Positions 1-7,051 of a DNA stretch of 10,336 nucleotides are shown one piece after another (positions within the stretch are counted from its first letter, which is position 1; each line of letters begins with the position of its first letter). The notes beneath the pieces were generated by a model, which saw only the letters and a list, made by a program, of their open reading frames with translations, made no database searches and was not told where the DNA came from. This DNA is from an uncultured Actinomyces sp. (GTDB lineage: Bacteria; Actinomycetota; Actinomycetes; Actinomycetales; Actinomycetaceae), in NCBI GenBank assembly GCA_938030835.1, contig CALHID010000352.1, forward strand, positions 1 through 10,336, read 5' to 3'. A program made the translations under genes and the position numbers.

Positions 1-1
1 G

Positions 2-592
2 TGCCGTGAGGCAGCCCAAACCCTGAGTGACCTCGGCCAGCCGATTCTCTTGGGACACAACCGAGTTCAAGAGGCAAAAGCAACCGTGGATGCGATCCGC
101 GAGGTCCCGGGGGCTCAGATTCACCTGATCGGGCCTCTCCAATCCAATAAGATCAATCAGGCTCTCTCCTGTGTCGACGCGATTGAATCGATTGATTCTG
201 TTGCCTTGGTGCAGAAAATCGATTCACGTGCGACCACAGAGCTCCCGATCTTCATCGAAGTCAATGTCTCAGGTGAAGACACCAAACACGGCTGCTCTCC
301 CGCTGATTTTTCCTCGATTGCCGAGGCCGTCGCCGCCTCTACGCACCTCAAGCTCGCAGGCCTGATGACCGTCGGCCTCAACTCCCCCGCTGAAGCAGAT
401 GTTCGCCGCGGCTACGCGCTCCTGCGAGAGCTCCGCGATACCGCCGCGCAACAACTTGCAATCCCGGCAACCAACCTAGAACTGTCCATGGGAATGAGTC
501 ACGATCTGGAATGGGCGATCGCGGAAGGCGCGACAATCGTCCGCGTTGGGAGCGCAGTCTTTGGTCCGCGTCACTTAGTTGCGCGCGGGTAG
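2..592 (+). CDS. yggS: YggS-family pyridoxal-phosphate homeostasis protein, 5' end cut off by window edge
   Basis: This family (YggS/PROSC/PLPBP) is a cytoplasmic, single-domain TIM-barrel protein that carries PLP without known enzymatic activity and buffers vitamin B6 and amino-acid pools. The frame is open from base 2, so 196 residues are seen; a TTG at 50 lies inside the conserved region and is not a plausible start. Family motifs seen in order: an NRVQE segment near base 60, IHLIGPLQSNK (119-151), EVNVSGEDTKHG (257-292), KLAGLMTVG, and the C-terminal block LSMGMSHDLEWAI followed by RVGSAVFG (482-568), where phosphate is bound. The PLP lysine normally lies some 20-30 residues before NRVQE and falls outside the window. 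One oddity is LLGHNRVQE, where the family usually has G-E-N. In many actinobacteria this gene sits in the ftsZ-sepF division cluster; here the downstream neighbour is convergent and unrelated. Confidence 0.93.
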   Translation, partial: CREAAQTLSDLGQPILLGHNRVQEAKATVDAIREVPGAQIHLIGPLQSNKINQALSCVDAIESIDSVALVQKIDSRATTELPIFIEVNVSGEDTKHGCSPADFSSIAEAVAASTHLKLAGLMTVGLNSPAEADVRRGYALLRELRDTAAQQLAIPATNLELSMGMSHDLEWAIAEGATIVRVGSAVFGPRHLVARG

Positions 593-1264
593 AGCCTTCC
601 CCACACCCCAGTCAATTCCGGCGATGAATGCAAGAAATACCAGAGCACCGCACAAAATCGCAACGATGTTAATCAGCACCTGCTGGTAACCCAGGACGCT
701 CACGTTCACAAAATCGTACGGATACTGGTGGACAAAAGCCCCGCGAATCAAGGTGTAGACCACCCAGATCACCGGGATCACCAAGGCTTTCAGCACAACC
801 GAAGCATCTAGCCCACCACGAGGCCCACACAGTAGAGCTGCCAGAATCATTAGCGCTGGAACAACAACGTGTTGGAGCGGGTTCGTGAACACCGACCAGC
901 CGCTGAGTACTTCAGTGGGGCGAATCAAGAAGTGGTAGACGATCGCCGTCACGGTAATCATCATGAGGGCACACAACTGAAGTGCACGTCCCCACGAACC
1001 GATGTCAGGACCTTTCCACACGATCAAAGTCGCAACAATGGCGACCAGAATATTTGACCACTCAGTGAAATAGGACAGGCATTCAATCATTCGCTGGCCG
1101 AAGCCGGCCCAGCCAAAGGGAGCTCCACCGAACATCCCAGGCCGGGCCACGGCCTCGCGAGAATATCCATCCACACCGGTGATAACCAGGGTGAAAACAA
1201 CACCCACCCAGGCGGCGATCGCAACAAGCAGATAGGCCCAACGGCCGAAGGTCGCTAAGGTCAT
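575..1264 (-). CDS. Pr6Pr-family integral membrane protein, function unknown
   Basis: A 229-residue protein with about six hydrophobic segments (near residues 9-29, 68-83, 97-113, 131-147, 157-174 and 192-215). The pattern matches the Pr6Pr family of actinobacterial membrane proteins: SYFTEWSN (64-71), ITVTAIVYH (103-111), QHVVVP (131-136), YTLIRG (170-175) and YPYDF (181-185), with His111 and His132 inside membrane segments. No reaction or ligand is established for the family that I know of, so none is claimed. The frame runs open upstream into ilvD, but the ATG at 1264 is chosen because GAGGGAT (1277-1271) lies 6 bases before it, while earlier starts would lie inside ilvD. It starts 19 bp after the ilvD stop, so the two are probably co-transcribed. 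Its last 18 bp overlap the end of yggS on the other strand. Confidence 0.8.
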   Translation of the reverse strand: MTLATFGRWAYLLVAIAAWVGVVFTLVITGVDGYSREAVARPGMFGGAPFGWAGFGQRMIECLSYFTEWSNILVAIVATLIVWKGPDIGSWGRALQLCALMMITVTAIVYHFLIRPTEVLSGWSVFTNPLQHVVVPALMILAALLCGPRGGLDASVVLKALVIPVIWVVYTLIRGAFVHQYPYDFVNVSVLGYQQVLINIVAILCGALVFLAFIAGIDWGVGKALPARN

Positions 1265-1270
1265 CGCTTT

Positions 1271-1277
1271 ATCCCTC
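1271..1277 (-). promoter_or_regulatory. Ribosome binding site fixing the start of the Pr6Pr gene
   Basis: Reads GAGGGAT on the - strand, 6 bases before the ATG at 1264 and inside the 19-bp gap after the ilvD stop. It supports the short form of the Pr6Pr protein rather than the longer reading that overlaps ilvD. Confidence 0.6.
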
Positions 1278-1283
1278 ACGCGC

Positions 1284-3131
1284 TCAGGCCCAATCAGGCA
1301 GAATACGCACGCCGCCCTTATCGGCAGATGCTGCAAGCATTCCGTAGACCTTCAAGGCATCAGAAACGTGACGCGAACGAGGCTTGGAGGGCTTCCACGG
1401 GGTGGCACCCATCTCCGCGCGGCGGCGCTCAAGTTCCTCATCGCTGACATTCACGCGAAGCAGACGCTTGTTGACGTCGATCTCGATCTCATCGCCCGTG
1501 CGAACCAAGCCAATCGCACCGCCGGCAGCGGCCTCGGGAGAGATGTGACCAATGGAGATACCGGAGGTACCGCCGGAGAAACGGCCATCGGTGATCAGTG
1601 CGCACTTCTTGCCCAGGCCCAGGCCCTTGAGGTAGGAGGTCGGGTAGAGCATTTCCTGCATGCCCGGTCCACCCTTGGGGCCTTCGTAGGTGATGACGAC
1701 GACGTCGCCTTCCTGAACCTTCTTGCTCAGAATCGATTCAACGGCCTCTTCTTGAGACTCCACAACGAAAGCACGTCCAACGAAGTGGAAGAGCGACTCA
1801 TCGATGCCTGCGCTCTTAATAACCGCGCCATTCTCGGCAATATTGCCGTAAAGGACTGCAAGTCCGCCGTCCTTTGTGTATGCGTGCTCAACATCGCGGA
1901 TGCAGCCATTCTCGGAATCAGTTTCCAAGGACTCGAAAAGGTTCGCGGTCGAGAAGGCGTGGGTCGTGCGCACGCCACCGGGCGCCGCAAGGTACCGATG
2001 CTTGGCCTCGTCGCTCGCACTGCCACTGCGGATATCCCACTGGGCAAGCCACTCTTCCAAGGAAGGAGCGTGGACGGAGTGCACATCGCGCTGCAGCAAA
2101 CCGGCGCGGTTGAGCTCACCCAGAAGTGCTGGAATGCCACCAGCGCGGTGGACGTGCTCAATGTGGTATTTCGTTGAGTTCGGAGCCACCTTGCACAGGC
2201 AAGGAACCCGGCGCGAAATCGCGTCGATGTCATCCAGGGTGAAGTCCACCCCTGCCTCGTGGGCGATCGCAAGAATGTGAAGAACGGTGTTGGTCGAGCC
2301 ACCCATCGCAACATCCAAGCTCATCGCGTTCTCAAAGGCGTGCTTGGTGGCGATGGAACGGGGCAGAACCGAATCATCGTCATTGTCGTAGTACGCACGG
2401 CACATATCAACAATGCGGTGACCGGCTTCCAAGAAGAGCTTCTTACGCTCAACCTGGGTGGCCAAGGTGGTGCCGTTTCCGGGAAGTGCCAGGCCAATGG
2501 CCTCGTTCAAGCAGTTCATGGAGTTTGCGGTGAACATACCCGCGCACGATCCACAGGTCGGGCAGGCATTCGCCTCGACGCGTGCAAGCTCGGCATCGGA
2601 TACCGAATCGTCAACGGCCATGACCATGGCGTCGATCAGGTCAAGGCGGTGTTCAACAACGCCTTCAATGGAAGCACCGGATTCCATCGGGCCACCCGAG
2701 ACGAAGATCGTCGGGATGTTCAAACGCATGGCGGCGATGAGCATACCAGGGGTGATCTTGTCGCAGTTTGAGATGCACACCAGTGCATCGGCGCGGTGAG
2801 CGTTGACCATGTACTCGACCGAATCTGCAATCACCTCGCGTGAAGGCAGCGAGTAGAGCATGCCGTCGTGGCCCATTGCGATGCCGTCGTCAACAGCGAT
2901 GGTGTTAAATTCCTTCGCAACACCGCCTGCCTCGCGAATCGCTCCGGCGACCAAGTCGCCCATGTCCTTAAGGTGGACATGGCCGGGAACGAACTGGGTG
3001 TAGGAGTTGGCGATCGCGATAATCGGCTTGCCGAAATCCCCATCCGTCATTCCGGTCGCACGCCAGAGCGCACGCGCTCCGGCCATATTGCGTCCTTGAG
3101 TCGATGTTGCTGAGCGCAAAGGCTTACTCAT
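1284..3131 (-). CDS. ilvD: Dihydroxy-acid dehydratase, [4Fe-4S] E. coli-type
   Basis: Dehydrates 2,3-dihydroxy-isovalerate and 2,3-dihydroxy-3-methylvalerate to the keto acids that become valine/leucine and isoleucine. It is cytoplasmic and iron-sulfur dependent. At 615 residues it is full length (E. coli about 616). Seen: DDGIAMGH (81-88), SNCDKITPG with Cys123 and the presumed carbamylated Lys125 (121-129), ACPTCGSC (189-196) with Cys196, and DGRFSGGTSG (515-524) with the candidate catalytic Ser519. Gly50 (VPGHVHL) stands where [2Fe-2S] family members such as the mycobacterial enzyme carry a third ligand cysteine, so this should be the oxygen-labile [4Fe-4S] type, as in E. coli and Corynebacterium. 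The ATG at 3131 follows GGGGAGA with good spacing. It lies 72 bp after dedA and is followed after 19 bp by the Pr6Pr gene. No leader-peptide attenuator is visible in the short upstream gap. Confidence 0.97.
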   Translation of the reverse strand: MSKPLRSATSTQGRNMAGARALWRATGMTDGDFGKPIIAIANSYTQFVPGHVHLKDMGDLVAGAIREAGGVAKEFNTIAVDDGIAMGHDGMLYSLPSREVIADSVEYMVNAHRADALVCISNCDKITPGMLIAAMRLNIPTIFVSGGPMESGASIEGVVEHRLDLIDAMVMAVDDSVSDAELARVEANACPTCGSCAGMFTANSMNCLNEAIGLALPGNGTTLATQVERKKLFLEAGHRIVDMCRAYYDNDDDSVLPRSIATKHAFENAMSLDVAMGGSTNTVLHILAIAHEAGVDFTLDDIDAISRRVPCLCKVAPNSTKYHIEHVHRAGGIPALLGELNRAGLLQRDVHSVHAPSLEEWLAQWDIRSGSASDEAKHRYLAAPGGVRTTHAFSTANLFESLETDSENGCIRDVEHAYTKDGGLAVLYGNIAENGAVIKSAGIDESLFHFVGRAFVVESQEEAVESILSKKVQEGDVVVITYEGPKGGPGMQEMLYPTSYLKGLGLGKKCALITDGRFSGGTSGISIGHISPEAAAGGAIGLVRTGDEIEIDVNKRLLRVNVSDEELERRRAEMGATPWKPSKPRSRHVSDALKVYGMLAASADKGGVRILPDWA

Positions 3132-3203
3132 GGATTTCTCCCCTATGACGAATTTGTAACGCCTTCAACCCTAGTTCGACCTCCGGGCAACGGCTCGCTA
3201 GGT

Positions 3204-3884
3204 TCACGAGATGGACGAGGCCTTGCGCACGTTTTCGCCAGAATGGCGTGCTTTTACTGCACTTTCACGGGGTTTGCGGACTGTCCACTTCCTGACCATC
3301 CACACGACCAGAGCAATGCCGGCCAGACCAAAAACGATAAGTTGGTATCGCGAAATCCATTCTTCGACTATCGCCCAGTTCGCGCCGAGCGCATATCCAG
3401 CACCGATAAGGATCGAATTCCACACCGCAGAACAAATTGCCGTGTACACGGTGAAGGGCAGCAGTTTCATTCGTTCAATACCGGCCGGAATCGAAATCAA
3501 AGAGCGCACGACGGGGACGATGCGCCCCAGGAGAACTGCAAGCGGGCCTCGGCGCACAAACCATGCTTCGGCGCGTTCGATATCAGCTTCCTTGACGAAG
3601 GGAATCTTCGAGGCCAAGGAATAGAAGCGCGCGCGACCAAACCATGCGCCCAGTGCATACAGCGCCAATGCGCCGACAACCGATCCAATCGTTGCCCATA
3701 CAATTGCGCTCACCAATCCCATACTTCCCGAGGCAGCAGCAAAGCCCGCGGAAGGCAGGATCACTTCGCTAGGGATCGGTGGGAATAGGTTTTCTGCTGC
3801 GACAGCAATTCCAACTCCGGGAGCGCCAAGGGCACCCACAAGCGAAACAACGGCTTGGACAATAGGTTCAAGAAGATTACTCAT
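3204..3884 (-). CDS. DedA-family (VTT domain) membrane protein
   Basis: A 226-residue polytopic membrane protein of the DedA/SNARE-associated (VTT) family, which includes undecaprenyl-phosphate translocases (UptA type) and proteins needed for membrane potential and drug tolerance. Seen: the first conserved block AENLFPPIPSEVILP (30-44) with Glu31 and Glu40; a glycine-rich membrane segment (59-82); an amphipathic stretch; GRIVPVVRS (120-128), with the conserved arginine in the re-entrant region; PAG (133-135); and a final segment near 180-198 followed by a basic, hydrophilic tail of about 28 residues. The ATG at 3884 is chosen although its ribosome binding site is weak (only AGG close to the ATG). 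A TTG at 3905 would add seven residues but also lacks a good site. It follows manA by 68 bp and precedes ilvD. The exact substrate cannot be read from sequence. Confidence 0.9.
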   Translation of the reverse strand: MSNLLEPIVQAVVSLVGALGAPGVGIAVAAENLFPPIPSEVILPSAGFAAASGSMGLVSAIVWATIGSVVGALALYALGAWFGRARFYSLASKIPFVKEADIERAEAWFVRRGPLAVLLGRIVPVVRSLISIPAGIERMKLLPFTVYTAICSAVWNSILIGAGYALGANWAIVEEWISRYQLIVFGLAGIALVVWMVRKWTVRKPRESAVKARHSGENVRKASSIS

Positions 3885-3921
3885 GCCTGTAGCATCGCGG
3901 TGCAAGGCAAGGAAGAGTTTT

Positions 3922-3940
3922 GCTCACCCTTTGCGTGAGC
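3922..3940 (-). terminator. Small hairpin between manA and dedA, possible weak terminator
   Basis: A perfect 6-bp inverted repeat, GCTCAC and GTGAGC, with a 7-base spacer, 13 bp after the manA stop and 38 bp before the dedA start. No run of U follows on the transcript (AAAACTCTT comes next), so it could be an attenuating hairpin, an operator, or chance rather than a full terminator. Confidence 0.35.
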
Positions 3941-3952
3941 TGTGAAAGCCCA

Positions 3953-5143
3953 TCACGGCGCGGAGCTTTGAACCAGCTCACCCTCACCTGCAATACGCAG
4001 CTGATGTTCTGCGGCGGAGATGAAAACCGCCTCTCCGCGGCCCAGGGTGCACTCCCCGGCCTCGGTCGACAAACTCAAGCGTCCACGCGTCACCATTGCA
4101 ATTCGTGGCCCCTCACCCGGAACACGAAGATTGCTCAGGTCAGGGGTACAGGTCGTCACGGTGAGCTCAAATTCCTGAGCCGGCGCCAAAAAACGATCCG
4201 AGTGCGGGCTGGGGTGCTCGGGAGCGAGGCGAATCGGCGGGAGCGCTGAAAATTCAGCGATTTCCACTAATTGCGCGCTATCGACGTGCTTGTGGGTGAG
4301 GCCCGCGCGAATAACGTTATCCGAGGCCGCCATCACTTCGATTCCCAAACCGCGCTGGTAGGCGTGGATCTGGCGTGGCGGGATATACGCAGCCTCACCT
4401 GCACGAAGCGAAACGGGATTCATCAGGAATGCCAAGATGATTCCAGAATCACCACCGTGCGCCGCTTCCAACTCGCACACTAATTGATCGGCGCGAAGCG
4501 AAGGGGAATTACCCGATTCCATGCGCGTACGGCAGGCGTCAACAAATTCCTCGACCAGGGCTGGGGTGACGGGTGAATCGATATCGAAAACCCACGAGGC
4601 CAAGGAACGCAGGCCCCCGCGCACGGTTGAGAGCTTAAGGCGCCGGCGAAGAAGTTCAGCCAGTTCACCCTCGAGGCCTTCCAGAAGTCGGCGCGCCTTT
4701 CGGGGAACCCGGAAGCCAATGAGGGCCTCAAAATCGGTCAAGGCGTAGAGCATCTCGGGCTTATGGTTCATATCCCGATAGGAACGGTTCGGGGCGGTAC
4801 GCTCAATTCCCAGCACTTCTTCGCGCAAGTAGCCTTCTCGAGCGATTTCCTTTGTGGGATGAACCTGAAGAGAGAGGGTCTCATCGGGTGCGATGACCTT
4901 CATGAGGAAGGGAAGATTGTTTCCAAAGGCGTAGAGGATTCCTGATCCCAGGGCCTTCTTCGGATCCTGTGCGATGAGATCGCCCAGAGTCGAACCGTCT
5001 TGGAGGAGGGTTGGACCATCTGGGTGATTACCAAACCAGAGTTCAGAAACAGGCCGAGGCCCTGGAGTTTCACCCAAGAATTCGGCGATTGCGCTCTGTG
5101 AGCCCCAATCGTCAAACTTGCGCCAGCCCTGAAGCTGCTGCAT
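3953..5143 (-). CDS. manA: Mannose-6-phosphate isomerase, class I
   Basis: Interconverts mannose-6-phosphate and fructose-6-phosphate in the cytoplasm, feeding either glycolysis or GDP-mannose synthesis for mannosylated glycans and lipids. The 396-residue length is normal for the zinc-dependent type I (cupin) enzyme. Seen: AELW-like SELWFGNHP (34-41), LPFLMKV (77-83), LSLQVHP (90-96) with zinc ligands Gln93 and His95, MNHKPEM (125-131) with Glu130, and PRQIHAY (256-262) with His260. DNVIRAGLTHKHVD (275-288) carries the conserved active-site Arg279. The C-terminal part forms a second cupin-like domain. The ATG at 5143 follows GAGGAGA with suitable spacing. It stands alone between an ABC operon and dedA; I see no clear -35/-10 pair, but the 102-bp upstream gap holds a notable inverted repeat. 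No phosphotransferase or mannosyltransferase genes are nearby. Confidence 0.95.
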   Translation of the reverse strand: MQQLQGWRKFDDWGSQSAIAEFLGETPGPRPVSELWFGNHPDGPTLLQDGSTLGDLIAQDPKKALGSGILYAFGNNLPFLMKVIAPDETLSLQVHPTKEIAREGYLREEVLGIERTAPNRSYRDMNHKPEMLYALTDFEALIGFRVPRKARRLLEGLEGELAELLRRRLKLSTVRGGLRSLASWVFDIDSPVTPALVEEFVDACRTRMESGNSPSLRADQLVCELEAAHGGDSGIILAFLMNPVSLRAGEAAYIPPRQIHAYQRGLGIEVMAASDNVIRAGLTHKHVDSAQLVEIAEFSALPPIRLAPEHPSPHSDRFLAPAQEFELTVTTCTPDLSNLRVPGEGPRIAMVTRGRLSLSTEAGECTLGRGEAVFISAAEHQLRIAGEGELVQSSAP

Positions 5144-5189
5144 CCCGGTCTCCTCAACTTCTCTGTAACAGCGGCGTATCCGCGCGTTG

Positions 5190-5240
5190 TCACAGATGAA
5201 CTATGGCGTTATTTCTTCACAAAACGCGTGGTATCTGTGA
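5190..5240. repeat. Nested inverted repeat upstream of manA (TCACAGAT ... ATCTGTGA)
   Basis: An 8-bp perfect inverted repeat, TCACAGAT at 5190-5197 and ATCTGTGA at 5233-5240, encloses a second one, GCGTT at 5206-5210 and AACGC at 5223-5227. The outer arms are 43 bp centre to centre, about four helical turns. It lies just after the stop of the CydC-like gene and 47 bp upstream of the manA start, so it could be a terminator hairpin for the ABC operon (without a U run) or a pair of operator half-sites for manA. It is not a CRP/GlxR site: TGTGA and TCACA point outward and are too far apart. Confidence 0.45.
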
Positions 5241-5245
5241 AAAGT

Positions 5246-7051
5246 TTAGCGTGCACCTTCTTCACGGTCTGCCAAAGCACGCAGGGCACCTCCGGATTCA
5301 TAAAGTTGATTCCAAGTTCCAACTTCAACAATGCGCCCCGAATCCATAACGATGATTTGATCGGCGTCGCGAATGGTATCTAGGCGGTGCGCAACAACAA
5401 TCAAGGTCTTATCGCTGGTGCGACGGCGAATCCCCGCCAGGACGCGAGCTTCGGTTTCTCGGTCAACTTGGGAAGTGGCCTCGTCAAGGATCATGATGGG
5501 GGTTTCGCGCAGGAGGGCGCGGGCAAGGGCCAGGCGCTGGCGTTGTCCGCCGGAGATGCGCTCACCCATTTCGCCGACCTTGGTGTCGATTCCTTCGCTT
5601 TCCGAGGCGATCCACTCGCTGAGATCAACCGCTTCCAGCGCATCCTTCAGTTCGGCATCGCTTGCGTCGGGGCGTGCAAGCAGAAGGTTCGCACGGATTG
5701 AATCGTTGAAGACGTGAGCGCGCTGCGGGGCCAAGGTGACAACAGAACGAATGTGATCTTGAGAGTCTTGACGTAGGTCCACTCCCCCGATGCTGATCAA
5801 ACCGGAGTCAGGATCCCACACGCGAGCGAGCAGAGCAGCAAGCGTCGACTTACCCGAGCCCGATGCGCCAACAATTGCAGTTGTTGAGCCGGCAGGAATA
5901 GTGACAGTCACATCGTGGAGGACTTGGGGGCGATGGTTCTCGTATCCTTCTGAGTCATCTTGAAGGCCTGAAGCTATAGCAACCTGCGGGTAGGTAAAGT
6001 CCACGCCCGTAATCTGAAGATCACCGCTGCCAGCGATGGGGCGAGGGGCTTCCGGATCGGGAACCAGTGGTTCGCGATCGGTCACCGCGAAGATTCGTGC
6101 CGCCGAAGCGTAGGCCTGATCCAGATCCGCGGTGAGATCCTCAACCGCCAAAACCGGTGCAAAAGAGGCCAGTGCAACGCCCAAGGACATGGTGACCTGC
6201 GCGATGCTCAGGGCGCCCGAAGGATAAGCCGAGCAGGCGACAAGGAGCTGAGCGACGACAGCCAGGGGAAGCAAGGCCTGATTCCAACCTCTGCGAGCAG
6301 CGATCCAGAATGAAGTTTTGCGCTGAGCCTGGAAGATCGGCTCTTCCATTTCCTGAGCCATTTCAGTGATTCGACGTTCTTGCCCGCCAAAGGCAATGAC
6401 CTCACGCACGCCTTGAACCGAATCAGTGACATGGTGCGAGAGCTTGCCTCGAGTCGCGCGAAGAACTCGCGCGGCCTGGTCGGTAGCCTTTCCACCAAAG
6501 CGTGGAACGAAAACGCCTGCGATCAGAAGGAAAGGTACAAGGACAAGCGCGTTAAGCGGCGAGATCGCCACGCCCATCCACACAACAGTCCCGATGGGAA
6601 CGATCACCGCCGTTGCCAGGGGCACCAGGGTGTGCGCGAAAAAGACCTCAACGCGATCGACGTCTTTCGTCACTCGCGACAGAAGGTCACCGGTATCTGC
6701 CCCCTCGGTCATCGCCGGAGCCTGAGGCTCAAGAGAGTCGAAGAAATAGTTGCGCAGGAGGGCCAAAGAACGGAAAGCAACGTAGTGTCCCGCGTATTGC
6801 TCAAGGTAGCGGAACAGGGCCTTGAGCAGGGACATGATCACCAGCGCCCAGACCACCCATGACAGGGTGACCGAGGCCGGATCCGAGGCATAGGAGCCCA
6901 ACGCCCATGTTCCCACTGCAAAGAGCGCGATCCCCAAAACCAAAGCAACGATGCGCGCAAGTAGAGAGAAAACAAGCGGGAAAAGGACGGGACGAGCGAC
7001 GCGAATGAGGCGGCGTGAGAGGTCCATGCGCGTGAAGTTCTGGGGGTTCAT
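5246..7051 (-). CDS. CydC-like ABC transporter, fused membrane and ATPase domains
   Basis: Second half of a heterodimeric ABC exporter-fold transporter. The N-terminal membrane domain (about residues 20-305, six segments) carries a CydC-type signature: RYLEQYAGHYVAFRSLALLR (81-100) and GDLLSRVTKDVD (121-132). His89 falls where E. coli CydC has its heme-contacting histidine, judged by eye. The ATPase domain is complete: A-loop tyrosine at FTY (352-354), Walker A GASGSGKST (395-403), Q-loop Gln443, ISGGQRQ (499-505), Walker B IMILDEATS (519-527) and H-loop His555. Between the A-loop and the next strand lies an acidic insertion of roughly 14 residues (357-374). The ATG at 7051 overlaps the stop of the partner gene (ATGA), implying translational coupling. 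The fold is certain; the CydC assignment is moderate because cydAB is absent here. Alternatives are siderophore- or peptide-type pairs of the same architecture. Confidence 0.85.
   Translation of the reverse strand: MNPQNFTRMDLSRRLIRVARPVLFPLVFSLLARIVALVLGIALFAVGTWALGSYASDPASVTLSWVVWALVIMSLLKALFRYLEQYAGHYVAFRSLALLRNYFFDSLEPQAPAMTEGADTGDLLSRVTKDVDRVEVFFAHTLVPLATAVIVPIGTVVWMGVAISPLNALVLVPFLLIAGVFVPRFGGKATDQAARVLRATRGKLSHHVTDSVQGVREVIAFGGQERRITEMAQEMEEPIFQAQRKTSFWIAARRGWNQALLPLAVVAQLLVACSAYPSGALSIAQVTMSLGVALASFAPVLAVEDLTADLDQAYASAARIFAVTDREPLVPDPEAPRPIAGSGDLQITGVDFTYPQVAIASGLQDDSEGYENHRPQVLHDVTVTIPAGSTTAIVGASGSGKSTLAALLARVWDPDSGLISIGGVDLRQDSQDHIRSVVTLAPQRAHVFNDSIRANLLLARPDASDAELKDALEAVDLSEWIASESEGIDTKVGEMGERISGGQRQRLALARALLRETPIMILDEATSQVDRETEARVLAGIRRRTSDKTLIVVAHRLDTIRDADQIIVMDSGRIVEVGTWNQLYESGGALRALADREEGAR

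Noticed and set aside
1368..2771. Open frames on the + strand opposite ilvD
   Set aside because: Shadows of ilvD, which is unambiguous and full length; no family motifs in the antisense translations.
3170..3202. CCTAG ... CTAGG inverted repeat between dedA and ilvD
   Set aside because: Only 5 bp perfect, with a large loop or bulges and no U run; too weak to call a terminator.
5190..5240. CRP/GlxR binding site
   Set aside because: TGTGA and TCACA elements are present but in outward orientation and without the 6-bp spacing such a site needs.
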